64,000 nt of DNA from an uncultured Eubacteriales bacterium (GCA_902798745.1 CADBXM010000005.1:1-64000); one strand, 5' to 3'. Shown: positions 52,814 to 61,886, counted from the first letter of the stretch. Made by a program: numbers and translations. The notes: generated by a model from the letters alone, not told the origin.

Positions 52814-52847
52814 CAAAACAAAAATGGGCGAGATTTAGCCCCGCCCG
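52814..52847 (-). terminator. Terminator-like hairpin upstream of surface gene 2
   Basis: GGGCG (52826-52830) and CGCCC (52842-52846) pair; the minus strand then has ATTTTTGTTTTG. No gene that it would terminate is visible between it and tRNA-Ser. The 303 bases 52657-52959 also hold an imperfect AGGGGTTCC/GGAGCCCCT hairpin near 52755-52777, and otherwise nothing I can support. Confidence 0.55.
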
Positions 52848-52931
52848 TCATACTTTCAAGCTTTTTCACCTCTTTGATTCTCAAAATCCCGCATCTCCTC
52901 AAGCCCACTGTTTTCAAAGGGTACAAAGAAA

Positions 52932-52956
52932 AATGACCGTCATCACGACGATCATT
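52932..52956 (-). terminator. tRNA-Ser terminator
   Basis: AATGACCGTC (52932-52941) pairs with GACGATCATT (52947-52956), one G-U, loop of five; the minus strand follows with TTTTTCTTT. It begins 3 bp after the CCA end of tRNA-Ser. Confidence 0.85.
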
Positions 52957-52959
52957 AAA

Positions 52960-53051
52960 TGGCGGAGAGAGGGGGATTTGAACCCCCGCACGGGAGTTAC
53001 CCGCCTGCTGGTATTCGAAGCCAGTCCCTTCAGCCTCTTGGGTACCTCTCC
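52960..53051 (-). tRNA. tRNA-Ser(CGA)
   Basis: Minus strand, 92 bases with encoded CCA (52960-52962) and a long variable arm, as expected for serine. Acceptor GGAGAGG/TCTCTCC, discriminator G, T-arm GGGGG-TTCAAAT-CCCCC, anticodon loop TTCGAAT (anticodon CGA). The anticodon stem CTGGC/ACCAG has a C-A mismatch at 31-39. It lies 38 bp downstream of the dac gene. Its 3' end is duplicated at 50685-50710. Confidence 0.93.
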
Positions 53052-53089
53052 ACAGCAAGTGCTATTGTAGCATATTGCCAGATAATATT

Positions 53090-54400
53090 TCAATGTTTTT
53101 TGCGCGTAAGCAGTTCAAACGCTATGAGCAGCGCAAGTATGACTGCTACAACGATCGTGGCAGAGTTGGATACATAGAATCGTGACAGGAACCAGCCCCT
53201 TTTCACGTCTTCCCCGGCATAGAGATATCCCTGACCCACCTGCTCATCATTCGCGAATATCTGATACTTACCTATTCGATCGCCTTTTTCCAATGGAGCC
53301 TCGACCTTGTTGAATTCGGTCCTCACCTTTACTCCGCTCGCCTTTTTGTTTTTCGGATAGGCATATCTCAAGCCTTTCACGTATACAGGCACCTTAGGTA
53401 CCGCTCCGTACTTGACCCAAGCTTCACTAACATTATTGTCACTGTCGGTCACTATGAACCCCGGGGTCACTTCGTGCGAGAACTTTACCATTTTTACAGG
53501 GTCTTTGATCCTGCCCTTTGCTGTATCATCCATTAACACAACTACAGAGCTGAGTCCGTTATCTCTGAACGCGAACGCCACAGTACACTGTGACTCAGAC
53601 CATGTACCTGTCTTACCTCCGATAACGCCCTTTATCTTATGCGTTGCCTTAAGAAGCGCGTTATCGAGTTCCAGCTCATCGTTTTTATTTGTAGCCGGTA
53701 CTACGTACCTTTTTGTTACAGCTATTTTTCTCAGAGTTTCGTTCTCAAGACAATGCTTCGTTATTATTGCCAGATCATGGGCAGTAGTGTAATGATTCTT
53801 GTTCTCCCAGCCGTTGGTGTTTACGAAATTGGTATTTTCACAACCCCACTCTTTCGCGGTATCGTTCATCAGCTTTACGAAAGCCTTCTCACTGCCGGAT
53901 ACTCCTTCGCCGAGCACGATAGCCGCGTCATTGGCTGACATCATCATCGTTGCATAAGCGAGGTCTATCACCTTGAGTTTCTCACCCTCTACAAGTTCCA
54001 TCTCCATGCCGTCTTTGAGCTCTCGAACGGAGTTTTTTGATGCTGTGAGCACCTGGTCGGATTCGAGGTTTTCCAGAGCTAAATACGTCGTAAGTATCTT
54101 TGTGATGCTGTATGGAGGCAGCTTCTTGTCCGCTTTCTTTTCGTACACAAACTCATCGAGGTCGAGTGAGTACATCGCTGCGGAACCCGCCGTCAGCTTA
54201 GGCGCCTCAGCGTCCAAGCTCCCGTGCTCCCTTATGAGACTGCTGTCATAGCCTTCTCCCGTTCCCGCTGAAGCAGACAAAAGATTGACCAAAAAAGCCA
54301 CAACAAGAATAAGCAGCGTCAATGTGCAAGCTGCTCTTCTGTAATTGATCCGGATTCTTTTCCTGCGTTTTTCTGTTCCTGCTTCAGACAATTCGATCAC
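53090..54400 (-). CDS. D-alanyl-D-alanine carboxypeptidase (peptidase S11)
   Basis: 436 residues. Trims the terminal D-Ala of peptidoglycan stems outside the membrane. A basic N-terminus and membrane segment (~22-45) are followed by the catalytic domain with intact motifs: YSITK (S98, K101), MSANDAA (S155, N157) and GGKTGTWS. A beta-rich domain and a C-terminal helix (SNSATIVVAVILALLIAFELL) as membrane anchor complete the DacF-like layout. Its ATG overlaps the stop of the phosphoesterase gene (ATGA). Contrast with the motif-less homologue at 7390-8898. Confidence 0.93.
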   Translation of the reverse strand: MIELSEAGTEKRRKRIRINYRRAACTLTLLILVVAFLVNLLSASAGTGEGYDSSLIREHGSLDAEAPKLTAGSAAMYSLDLDEFVYEKKADKKLPPYSITKILTTYLALENLESDQVLTASKNSVRELKDGMEMELVEGEKLKVIDLAYATMMMSANDAAIVLGEGVSGSEKAFVKLMNDTAKEWGCENTNFVNTNGWENKNHYTTAHDLAIITKHCLENETLRKIAVTKRYVVPATNKNDELELDNALLKATHKIKGVIGGKTGTWSESQCTVAFAFRDNGLSSVVVLMDDTAKGRIKDPVKMVKFSHEVTPGFIVTDSDNNVSEAWVKYGAVPKVPVYVKGLRYAYPKNKKASGVKVRTEFNKVEAPLEKGDRIGKYQIFANDEQVGQGYLYAGEDVKRGWFLSRFYVSNSATIVVAVILALLIAFELLTRKKH

Positions 54401-55119
54401 TCCTCAGCTTCGCTGTCGTAAATCAATTTTGGCGCTGAGCCCAGATAGTCAAGCGATACAAGCATATACTCTACACCCCTGTGCACTCCCTTTATGCCCG
54501 TATTGAATGCAGGCATGCCGTGAAGGTGCCCATACACACACTTCCACACTCCATATTCCTCGAGCAATTTCGTAAACTCGGTTTCACGTGCTTTCGGGTC
54601 GCTCGGAGGATAATGAAGACATGCTATTATCCTGTCTTCCGGAGCCAACGCCTTGGCCGCGTCGAGTCCCATCTTCATCCTAAGTATCTCTCGGGCGTAG
54701 ATTTTTTCATCATGCTCGCTGTACTCTTCAGAGCCGGGATATGGCCATCCCCTCGAAGCGGTTATAACTATGTCTTCACCCTGAACTTTATAGCATTCGT
54801 TCTGGAGAAAAACTATATCATCGTAGAGCGTATTGATGTGCTTGATACGTCCCCACCAGAGGTCGTGGTTACCCTTTGAAATAAGCTTTGTGCCGGGAAG
54901 ACTGTGGATCCACTCAAAATCATCCATAGCCTCTTCAAGGCGAAGCGCCCAGGAAACATCTCCCGGTATCAGGACTATATCCTCATCCGAGACTATCCTC
55001 TCCCAGTTTTCTTTGATACTCCACGGATGATTCTCCCAGCCGGGACCGAACTTGTCCATCGGCTTGTCTATATTTTCATTGAATGACAGATGTAAATCCG
55101 CTATAGCAAATATCTTCAA
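54397..55119 (-). CDS. Metallophosphoesterase
   Basis: 240 residues starting at a TTG with AAGGAG six bases upstream, giving (M)KIFAIADLHLSFNE. Calcineurin-like motifs: ADLHL (D-x-H), LIPGDVSWAL (GD), SKGNHDLWWG (GNH), IACLHYPPSD (H) and YGHLHGM (GHxH). This fits the bacterial YkuE/COG1768 type of cytoplasmic phosphohydrolases of unknown substrate. It lies 23 bp after tcdA and overlaps dac by 4 bp. Confidence 0.85.
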   Translation of the reverse strand: MKIFAIADLHLSFNENIDKPMDKFGPGWENHPWSIKENWERIVSDEDIVLIPGDVSWALRLEEAMDDFEWIHSLPGTKLISKGNHDLWWGRIKHINTLYDDIVFLQNECYKVQGEDIVITASRGWPYPGSEEYSEHDEKIYAREILRMKMGLDAAKALAPEDRIIACLHYPPSDPKARETEFTKLLEEYGVWKCVYGHLHGMPAFNTGIKGVHRGVEYMLVSLDYLGSAPKLIYDSEAEE

Positions 55120-55142
55120 TCTGCACTCCTTTTTCAGTCTTA

Positions 55143-55820
55143 CTAATCTTTGATCCCCGCGATACGGCAGATCACATATCCCGCCAGCGTGAGACCCATA
55201 GACCCGGGAACATAGCTGAGAGTTCCAAGGTCTCCTGTTCTCGGAGCCGGCTTTTCTTTTGAGTATGCCACCGGCAGATGTTCTATACCTATCTCGCGAA
55301 GTCTTTTTCTCATCACCTTCGCAAGAGGACATGTCTGGGTCTTCGAAATATCTTCCACTATGAAATCCGTTTCAAACTTTCCCGCGGCTCCCATTGCGGA
55401 TATGATGTTCACTCCGGACTCCGTCGCTCTTCTTATGAGTTCTGTCTTGGCATCCACGTCGTCAATGGCATCGATGATCCAGTCAAACTGTGCAAGATCT
55501 ATCTCCTCACCTGTTTTGTAAAAAAGCGGGACGGCAGTCACTTCCGCGTCAGGATTGATATCCTTTATCCGCTCTGCCATAACCTCAGCTTTGTTTATTC
55601 CCAGCGTCGAATTCAGAGCTACGAGCTGCCTGTTTATATTGCTTGGCTGTACGCTGTCACCGTCCATCAGCGTTATCCTGCCGATCCCGGCTCTGCCTAC
55701 TGCCTCTGCAGCGTAAGATCCTACTCCTCCGGTTCCCATCACAAGAACGGACGCGGCTTTGAGTTTCTCAACGCCTTCATCTCCTGCCAGTATTCTTGTT
55801 CGGGTGTAAATATCTTCCAT
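55143..55820 (-). CDS. tcdA: tRNA threonylcarbamoyladenosine dehydratase (ThiF/E1-like)
   Basis: 225 residues. TcdA cyclises t6A to ct6A at position 37 of ANN-decoding tRNAs using ATP. RTRILAGDEGVEKLKAASVLVMGTGGVGSYAAEAVGRAGIGRITLMDGDSVQPSNINRQL (~7-66) holds the nucleotide loop and the E1 signature; DAIDDVDAKTELI and SAMGAAGKFE follow. The later TCPLAKVMRKRLRE is typical of the TcdA (YgdL) branch. 4 bp after recX. Confidence 0.9.
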   Translation of the reverse strand: MEDIYTRTRILAGDEGVEKLKAASVLVMGTGGVGSYAAEAVGRAGIGRITLMDGDSVQPSNINRQLVALNSTLGINKAEVMAERIKDINPDAEVTAVPLFYKTGEEIDLAQFDWIIDAIDDVDAKTELIRRATESGVNIISAMGAAGKFETDFIVEDISKTQTCPLAKVMRKRLREIGIEHLPVAYSKEKPAPRTGDLGTLSYVPGSMGLTLAGYVICRIAGIKD

Positions 55821-55824
55821 GTTG

Positions 55825-56349
55825 CTATTCTATGGTCTCTCTTCTTAGTGTGTCCAGTACTCTGAATATGTCCCCTCTCGCAAAACCCTTCGATTCAAGC
55901 TTTCTTGCTATTTTTGCCGATAGCTTGTCGTCGAGTTCTTTTACGGTTTCTGCTTCTCCGTATATATCACTTGGAACAAACACTTCCTTTCTCGCTATCG
56001 CGAGAGCGTCCTCGTATTCGTCCACTTTTTGCTCGAAAAGGAAATCCTCTTTCGCGTTGCGAATGATCTCCCTATCTACGCCTTTCTCCGCAAGTTCCTT
56101 TTCGGCTCTCAATGTCCCCCGCTTTTTCTCACGGTTGTATTCGTAGTAGCGGAGCGCATACTGATAGTCATCGAGATAATTGAGCCCGATGAGCTCTTCA
56201 ACTGCTTCGTCGATCTCTTCCGGGGAGTACTCCTTATCTCTAAGATGCTTTCTAAGTTCATAGACTGTACGCATCCGGTTCGCAAGATATGCCGCTGCAG
56301 TCTCCATCGCGGTTTTCGTATTTTTCTTTTCTGATACAGATCGCGGCAT
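55825..56349 (-). CDS. recX: Regulatory protein RecX
   Basis: 174 residues from MPRSVSEKKNTKT, with GAGGAG five bases before the ATG. RecX modulates RecA filaments. Three-helix repeats are visible: AAAYLANRMRTVYELRKHLRDKEYSPEEIDEAVEELIGLNYLDDYQYALRYYEYN (~17-70), then RGTLRAEKELAEKGVDREII, and KIARKLESKGFARGDIFRVL at the end. Its start lies inside the sfp reading frame, giving a 92-bp out-of-frame overlap. Confidence 0.88.
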   Translation of the reverse strand: MPRSVSEKKNTKTAMETAAAYLANRMRTVYELRKHLRDKEYSPEEIDEAVEELIGLNYLDDYQYALRYYEYNREKKRGTLRAEKELAEKGVDREIIRNAKEDFLFEQKVDEYEDALAIARKEVFVPSDIYGEAETVKELDDKLSAKIARKLESKGFARGDIFRVLDTLRRETIE

Positions 56350-56857
56350 GTATCTCCTCTCCACCGGCAAAAGCTATATCCTTTATGACGTATTCGATCC
56401 CACGTACGCAGACGTTGTCTTCACCGACAGAAGGCAAAGACGTATCGGCTACCGAGCTTCCAAGCGCTTTTATCAGGGCTTCACGGCGTGTCCAGCGCCT
56501 GAAGAACTCCCTCAGCCCTTCGCTTTCGCTTGTCTCCGCTGCAGTCTCGACTGCCTTCTCATCTATTGGATTATACCATCTGCGGGCGATCGATAATATA
56601 TCTGCTTTCTTCTCGTACTGGATATCAAGACCGCATTCAGTCTCATTAAAAAGAACAGCCCAGGCTTTTCCCGAGTGAGAAATCGAGAAATGGTCGAAAC
56701 CTTCAATATATGGTTTGCCATTTTCTCCGATCTTCAGCTCGCTTACTAAAGCCATGGCCTTTTCTCTGTCGCCTATGTATTCACTTATCGCGTCACGCAG
56801 CAAACCATGACTGTCTTCCCGTCTGCCGCCTCCGGACAAAGTGTAATAAATGATCAC
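56258..56857 (-). CDS. 4'-Phosphopantetheinyl transferase superfamily protein
   Basis: 199 residues. Transfers phosphopantetheine from CoA to carrier proteins. HFSISHSGKAWAVLF, the Mg-binding CGLDIQ (family G-x-D-x-E, ~75-80) and FFRRWTRREALIKALG (W-x-x-KE-type motif, ~118-133) define the Sfp/AcpT superfamily. The last ~30 residues overlap recX and look low in conservation. It overlaps ctpA by 4 bp (ATGA). No biosynthetic cluster is near, so it may serve a carrier elsewhere or be the sole AcpS-type enzyme. Confidence 0.85.
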   Translation of the reverse strand: MIIYYTLSGGGRREDSHGLLRDAISEYIGDREKAMALVSELKIGENGKPYIEGFDHFSISHSGKAWAVLFNETECGLDIQYEKKADILSIARRWYNPIDEKAVETAAETSESEGLREFFRRWTRREALIKALGSSVADTSLPSVGEDNVCVRGIEYVIKDIAFAGGEEIHAAICIRKEKYENRDGDCSGISCEPDAYSL

Positions 56858-58149
56858 TTTTCCAGCACCTCCATAGCCTTTTCGATCACTTCATCTCCCT
56901 CTGCTTCTATGTCAGGAGTGATTCCTACCCCATTCACCTTATCCCCGTTTGGTCTGAAGTATTCGGTAGTTGTGATCTTTATGGCAGAGCGGTCTTTGAA
57001 ACGGCGAGTCAACTGTGTCACGCCCTTGCCATAAGTCTTAGCGCCTATGAGAGTCCCTCCGTTATTGTCCTGTACTGCCGCGCTGAGTATCTCTGAAGCA
57101 CTAGCCGTATTTTCATTAACAAGCAAAACATAGTCTATGCCCGCGGAACTCGCTTTTGAGTTATGCACCTTTTCGGTTCCGTCCTTGGACACTTCTGTCA
57201 TTATCCTGCATTCAGGAAGCAGGTAATCCGCTATTTCTATGCTTGAGTCTGTTATTCCCCCGCCGTTGTTTCTGAGATCGATTATGAACTTGTCGCAGCC
57301 TTCTCCTTCAAGGTCTCTGACAGCAAGCTCAAAATCTTTGCCTGTTTCTTCTCTGAATGCTGTGATGGCGATATATCCTATATTTGTATCGCTGTTTCCA
57401 TCTTCCTCATATTCAGTGTAGTATATAGAGTCTTCCTCGATTCGAGCGCGATTCACCGTAACATCAAAGCTTTTGCCGTCTCTTTCGATGGTAAGAACGA
57501 CCGGAGTCCCGACTTCACCCGAGATCTTTTTTATAGCATCATCAACATCAGCAGGCGCCTTTCCGTCTACTGCCTTTATGATATCGTTTTCCTTGAGTCC
57601 GGCCTCTTCCGCGGGCTCATCTCTCAAGACAGTCAAGATGACTATATCGCCGTCCTTTTCGCTGACCCCGATGCCAATACCCACATAATCGCCGAGAATC
57701 TTTTTCAGAAATTCATCATACTCCTCGGCAGTATAATACGCTGCATAAGGATCACCTATGCTCGAAACGATCTCCTTGAGCTTCGCGTCACTCATTTCAT
57801 CGCCGTCATAGTCAGCGATCGGATCATTCGCTATCAACTGCATTATCTCCTCGTATTTATCATACTTGTTGATAAGTGTCTTATAGTGGTCGAACTGCTC
57901 TTTTGACAGGAACATTCCCAGGCCAAATACATAACAAAGGACGAACAGGACAGCAAGACAAGCTATAAAACCCGCCGTAAACGCAAAAACAACCTTGCCC
58001 CCTGAGGATCCGGAGCCCTTATTCCCAGGTTCTTTCTCATCAAAATTACCTTCTTCGTTTCCCACGAAAACATCGTAGTCTTGGGTATCCGACAGATCGA
58101 GCCCTGTTCTTATCGTTTCGTTTTCTTCGATGCGTTCTTTATCCATCAA
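56854..58149 (-). CDS. ctpA: C-terminal processing peptidase (S41), membrane-anchored
   Basis: 431 residues. Cytoplasmic acidic N-terminus, one transmembrane helix (~52-76: VVFAFTAGFIACLAVLFVLCYVFG), then PDZ (YVGIGIGVSEKDGDIVILTVLRDEPAEEAGLKENDII, ~150-190) and the S41 catalytic domain: FIDLRNNGGG-type IIDLRNNGGG, VNENTASASEIL (Ser nucleophile) and GAKTYGKGVTQ (Lys base). Cleaves proteins at the outer face of the membrane. It overlaps recJ by 4 bp and sfp by 4 bp. Confidence 0.93.
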   Translation of the reverse strand: MMDKERIEENETIRTGLDLSDTQDYDVFVGNEEGNFDEKEPGNKGSGSSGGKVVFAFTAGFIACLAVLFVLCYVFGLGMFLSKEQFDHYKTLINKYDKYEEIMQLIANDPIADYDGDEMSDAKLKEIVSSIGDPYAAYYTAEEYDEFLKKILGDYVGIGIGVSEKDGDIVILTVLRDEPAEEAGLKENDIIKAVDGKAPADVDDAIKKISGEVGTPVVLTIERDGKSFDVTVNRARIEEDSIYYTEYEEDGNSDTNIGYIAITAFREETGKDFELAVRDLEGEGCDKFIIDLRNNGGGITDSSIEIADYLLPECRIMTEVSKDGTEKVHNSKASSAGIDYVLLVNENTASASEILSAAVQDNNGGTLIGAKTYGKGVTQLTRRFKDRSAIKITTTEYFRPNGDKVNGVGITPDIEAEGDEVIEKAMEVLEK

Positions 58150-59825
58150 ATGGTTCCCGCCGGCAGCACTTCTCTCACTACCGCCTGCGCCTTTCTTTCG
58201 TCTCTCCAGGTATTTATCTCTATATTACACAGTATGTCAACACTGCCCTCGTTTATCGCCTTATAAGCCTCTGCAGCGTTTCTGAACATCACAGCATCGA
58301 TCTTTCGCGAATCGTTCGTAAGAAGCGAAAACCTCGCCATCTTATCGTCATCCTTCAGGAACCTCCAGCCTGTTACCGAAGCGTTTCTTATAAGGAAGAC
58401 TGGGACTTCATTATCTTTTCCGCACGGCTCCAGCAGAGTGAGAGCATCAGCCAGTTCCATATCAACATCATCGCTATGGATCTCAACGTCGCAGTCATGT
58501 CTCATAGCCAGCAGTTCTTCATCCTCAGACGCCGCATTCCTGAGATCATTATTGAGAGCTTCCCTCAGCCCTTCCATGTCTTTGGCTTTGATGGTAAAAC
58601 CGCAGGCAGCGCTGTGCCCGCCAAAGCTAATGAACCTGTCTCTGTATTTATCAAGCATGGAAAAGAGATCCACTCCCGGGATCGATCTTCCGGTGCCTTT
58701 ATATGTGTCTTCATTTCGTGAGATGACCACCACGGGCCTGTTGATCTTTTCTCTCAGCTTGCCCGCAACTATACCAAGCACGCCTTCGTGAGAATCGTTT
58801 ATCTCGACTATGATGAAGTCGCCCTTCTTGAGTTCTTCATCAAGCGCTTCCGTGCCTCTTTCGTAAGCGTCATCCTGAAGTCTCCTGCGCTCTCTGTTGG
58901 CTTCTATCAGAGCGTCACAACATTCCCTTATCTCTTCATCGTCATTGGAGATGAACAGCTTTACTCCTATAGACGCATCTCCCATTCTGCCGGAAGCGTT
59001 TACTTTAGGCGCGATACCGAACGAGATGTCTCCGGCCTTGAGAGTCCTGTAATCAAGCGATGATTTATCTATAAGCTCTCTGAGGCCTTTGTTCCTGCAT
59101 CCAAGATGGATGCTTCTGAGTCCGCATTTAACGAGCGTCCTGTTTTCATCTCTCATCGGCATGATGTCTGCGATGGTCCCGATCGTAGCAAGCTCAAGCA
59201 TCTCTGCCATCAGGCTGCCCGGTATGTTTCTCTCTCTTGCTACCGCGAGCGCGAGCTTGTACGCTACTCCTACACCTGCAAGTCCTTTGAACGGGTATTC
59301 ATCCTCCGGGAGCCTCGGATTGATGATGATACCCTCAGCTCTTTCCAGGCTCATATTGTGGTGATCGGTCACCAGTGTCTCTATTCCCTTTTCATGGGCA
59401 TAGGCAGTCTCATCGGCAGAAGTGGAGCCACAATCGACTGTGACTATGAATTCTCCTCCGTCCTCGATTATCCTGTCTATAGATTCCCTGTGAAGACCGT
59501 AGCCCTCATCAAGTCTCGATGGGATATAGTAAGTGATGTTGTCGGTGAGGCAGCCGATCACTTTCATCAAAAGAGCCGTCGATGTTATCCCATCGACGTC
59601 ATAATCTCCGTAAATGACTATCCTCTTGTGTTCGTCAACAGCTTTAAGCAACAGATCCACCCCCTCACGCATATTAGCGAGCAGGAATGGATCATAAGCA
59701 AGCTGCGGTTTCGAAGAGAAGAATTCTTCAAGATCCTCCTCTCCGATCCCTCTCGATTTTATTATTCTGAGGACTACATCCGGCACATTATTGACTTTTG
59801 CCTTCTTTTCTTTGTTTTCCTGCAT
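58146..59825 (-). CDS. recJ: Single-stranded-DNA-specific exonuclease RecJ
   Basis: 559 residues, near the usual length. 5'-3' exonuclease for recombination and mismatch repair. DHH motifs: VIYGDYDVDGITSTALL (~74-90), VDCGSTSADE, LVTDHHNMSLERAEGIIINPR (~140-160), then VGVAYKLA, DHHA1 motif FISFGGHSAACGFTI (~395-409) and a C-terminal OB-like part. It lies 28 bp after the M23 gene. Confidence 0.94.
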   Translation of the reverse strand: MQENKEKKAKVNNVPDVVLRIIKSRGIGEEDLEEFFSSKPQLAYDPFLLANMREGVDLLLKAVDEHKRIVIYGDYDVDGITSTALLMKVIGCLTDNITYYIPSRLDEGYGLHRESIDRIIEDGGEFIVTVDCGSTSADETAYAHEKGIETLVTDHHNMSLERAEGIIINPRLPEDEYPFKGLAGVGVAYKLALAVARERNIPGSLMAEMLELATIGTIADIMPMRDENRTLVKCGLRSIHLGCRNKGLRELIDKSSLDYRTLKAGDISFGIAPKVNASGRMGDASIGVKLFISNDDEEIRECCDALIEANRERRRLQDDAYERGTEALDEELKKGDFIIVEINDSHEGVLGIVAGKLREKINRPVVVISRNEDTYKGTGRSIPGVDLFSMLDKYRDRFISFGGHSAACGFTIKAKDMEGLREALNNDLRNAASEDEELLAMRHDCDVEIHSDDVDMELADALTLLEPCGKDNEVPVFLIRNASVTGWRFLKDDDKMARFSLLTNDSRKIDAVMFRNAAEAYKAINEGSVDILCNIEINTWRDERKAQAVVREVLPAGTI

Positions 59826-59853
59826 CTGCCGGGATGCTCCCTAAATTATCATG

Positions 59854-60975
59854 TCAGTACAGATTGAATGGATTTATCGTGCTTCCGCCCTTGAATACTG
59901 TAAAGTGGAGATGCGGCCCTGTCGAAGCACCGGTAGATCCGATATATCCGACAACTGTGCCTTTCTTCACGAACTGGTCTGTACTCACCGCGATCTTGCT
60001 AAGGTGTCCGTTCAGTATAGTAAGTCCGTTACCTGTTGCGTACTGTACACAGTTACCATAACCTCCGTAGTATCTGGCCATTGTGACTACGCCATCAGCA
60101 ACAGCGTATACAGGAGAACCATTTGTTCCGCTGGTAAGCACTATATCCAGACCGTTATGGAACTCTCTTCCGTGGAAAGGACATATCCTCCATCCGTATT
60201 TATCTGAAAGTTGCCAGTTGCTCTGTGTCGGCCATGCATACTCGCCCGGAGATATGTCGATCTGGCCTCCTGATTCCACTATCATAGCCTCAGCCTTTTC
60301 CTGAAGGGCAGCTGCTTCAGCAGCCATTTCCGCTGCTTCGGCTTCCTTCTGAGCCTGCATCGCATGCATCTTATCCGCTTCAGCCTGATATCTCTTCTTC
60401 AGCTCTTCCGTCTCGATCTCAGCCGCTTCGAGGGCTATCTGTTGATTCTCGAGTGATTCCTTGAGTTTTTTGAGTTGTTTATGATCCTTCTGCAGTTTTT
60501 TCAGAAGGCCCTGGTCGCTCTCAAGGATCTTGTGTACCATGCCGACATTTGACAGTAGATCTTCAACGCTCTCGGAGCTCAGGATAACGTCCACGAATCC
60601 GGCGGTACCCGTCTTATACATGGCCGTCAGCCTCTTATCAAGAGCATCGTTTTGATCCTTGATCTCAGCCTCTTTCTTGGTGATCTTCTCGCCGGTCTCG
60701 GCTATCTCTGCCTTGGTGTATTCCACCTGGCTTGCGAGTTCCTCGAGTTTTGCTTCTGCTTCTTCAAAATTCTTTGTCGCGGCAGCTGCTTTTTTGGCAG
60801 CGTCCTTGGCTTCTTCTCTTTTAGCCTCGGTCTGCTTTTTGGCCTCTTTGGCCGCGGCATCGGCCGCGTCCTTCTCTTCTTGCGTTACCGCAAATGATGT
60901 ACTGAAAGCAGCGCATGCCAGCGCCAATATCAGGGTAAATACTATTAAAATATTTCTTTTCTTATGCTTCTTCAT
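59854..60975 (-). CDS. M23 peptidase with coiled coil (PcsB/EnvC-like)
   Basis: 373 residues. Signal peptide 1-30 (cleavage near SFAVT), a long Ala/Lys/Glu coiled coil (~31-240) and a C-terminal LytM domain: GREFHNGLDIV (Zn His and Asp), ILNGHLSKIA, STGASTGPHLHFTVF (HLH). Such proteins cut peptidoglycan at the septum and are switched by FtsEX through the coiled coil. It follows ftsX by 20 bp, exactly the partner position, which supports this role. Confidence 0.92.
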   Translation of the reverse strand: MKKHKKRNILIVFTLILALACAAFSTSFAVTQEEKDAADAAAKEAKKQTEAKREEAKDAAKKAAAATKNFEEAEAKLEELASQVEYTKAEIAETGEKITKKEAEIKDQNDALDKRLTAMYKTGTAGFVDVILSSESVEDLLSNVGMVHKILESDQGLLKKLQKDHKQLKKLKESLENQQIALEAAEIETEELKKRYQAEADKMHAMQAQKEAEAAEMAAEAAALQEKAEAMIVESGGQIDISPGEYAWPTQSNWQLSDKYGWRICPFHGREFHNGLDIVLTSGTNGSPVYAVADGVVTMARYYGGYGNCVQYATGNGLTILNGHLSKIAVSTDQFVKKGTVVGYIGSTGASTGPHLHFTVFKGGSTINPFNLY

Positions 60976-60995
60976 TCAGACTTTTTCTCGCTCCT

Positions 60996-61886
60996 CTATT
61001 TGTCGAGGAATCTTCTTATGGATATGATACTTCCGCATACACCTATGCTGATGCCGAGGCAGAGGAAGATGATCAACAGGTTCTTGGTCAGATAAGGAGC
61101 AGGAACCATAGTTACCGACAGGATTCGGGCGATATCCGCACCAACGAGCTCGATGACCTTTGTATAGATCAGGTATGTGAGCCCTGTGGCAATAGCCGCC
61201 GAGAGTATTCCCACGATGATTCCGCCCCAGATGAACGGTGCTCTTACGAACCAGTCCGTCGCTCCGAGGTATTTCATGATACCGATCTCCTTCTCGCGGT
61301 TGAACACGGTCAGTTTGATGGTATTGGCTACGATGATGATCGAAACTATCACCAGGAACGCCATCGCGATCAGAGATCCTACTTCGATGAAATGGGATAT
61401 CTGAGCCAGCTTTTCTATCGTATCGCGGTAATAGACTACATCGTCCACACCCTCGATCGTCGGCGCTGCCTCAGCCAGGCTGTTTGCAGCATCTTTATTC
61501 TCAACATATACTGTGTAGGAATCAGGCAGTGGGTTCTTAGGGAGATTATCGAGAAGATATCCGTTCTCGCCCCATCTCTCCTTCAGAGTGATAAGCGCTT
61601 CATCCTTGGAGACATATGTCACCGAATCGACTCCTTCAGTGCTTTCGATCGTTGCTTTTACCGCATCATTGACTTTCTGACTATTGCCGTCCTTCAGATA
61701 GATCTGGATCACGTTGTAGTCCTTTTCTATCGATGCGGCAAATAAATTGACGTTTACGAATGCCACGAAGAACAGTCCGAGTATGAGCATCATCGCTGTG
61801 ATGGCGAGCACGGAAGTGAAGTACATGCCTTTGTTCCGGCCCATCTGTGAGAATGCCTGCTTGAGGTTGTATCCGATCCTACTCAT
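60996..61886 (-). CDS. ftsX: Cell-division ABC transporter permease FtsX
   Basis: 296 residues from MSRIGYNLKQAFSQMGRNKGMYFTSVLAITAMM, whose ATG overlaps the ftsE stop by 8 bases and has GGAGGTG upstream. Four transmembrane helices (~24-48, ~175-198, ~225-245, ~268-288) with a large extracellular loop between the first two (VDSVTYVSKDEALITLKERWGENGYLLDNLPKNPLP), the FtsX pattern. With FtsE it transmits ATP hydrolysis to the M23 hydrolase encoded downstream. Confidence 0.94.
   Translation of the reverse strand: MSRIGYNLKQAFSQMGRNKGMYFTSVLAITAMMLILGLFFVAFVNVNLFAASIEKDYNVIQIYLKDGNSQKVNDAVKATIESTEGVDSVTYVSKDEALITLKERWGENGYLLDNLPKNPLPDSYTVYVENKDAANSLAEAAPTIEGVDDVVYYRDTIEKLAQISHFIEVGSLIAMAFLVIVSIIIVANTIKLTVFNREKEIGIMKYLGATDWFVRAPFIWGGIIVGILSAAIATGLTYLIYTKVIELVGADIARILSVTMVPAPYLTKNLLIIFLCLGISIGVCGSIISIRRFLDK

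Noticed and set aside
52960..53051. tRNA-Sec instead of tRNA-Ser
   Set aside because: The anticodon is CGA, not TCA, and the acceptor stem is 7 bp; the serine assignment stands despite the C-A mismatch in the anticodon stem.
52744..53058. A 104-codon minus-strand frame beside surface gene 2
   Set aside because: It covers the tRNA-Ser gene and two terminators; chance frame.
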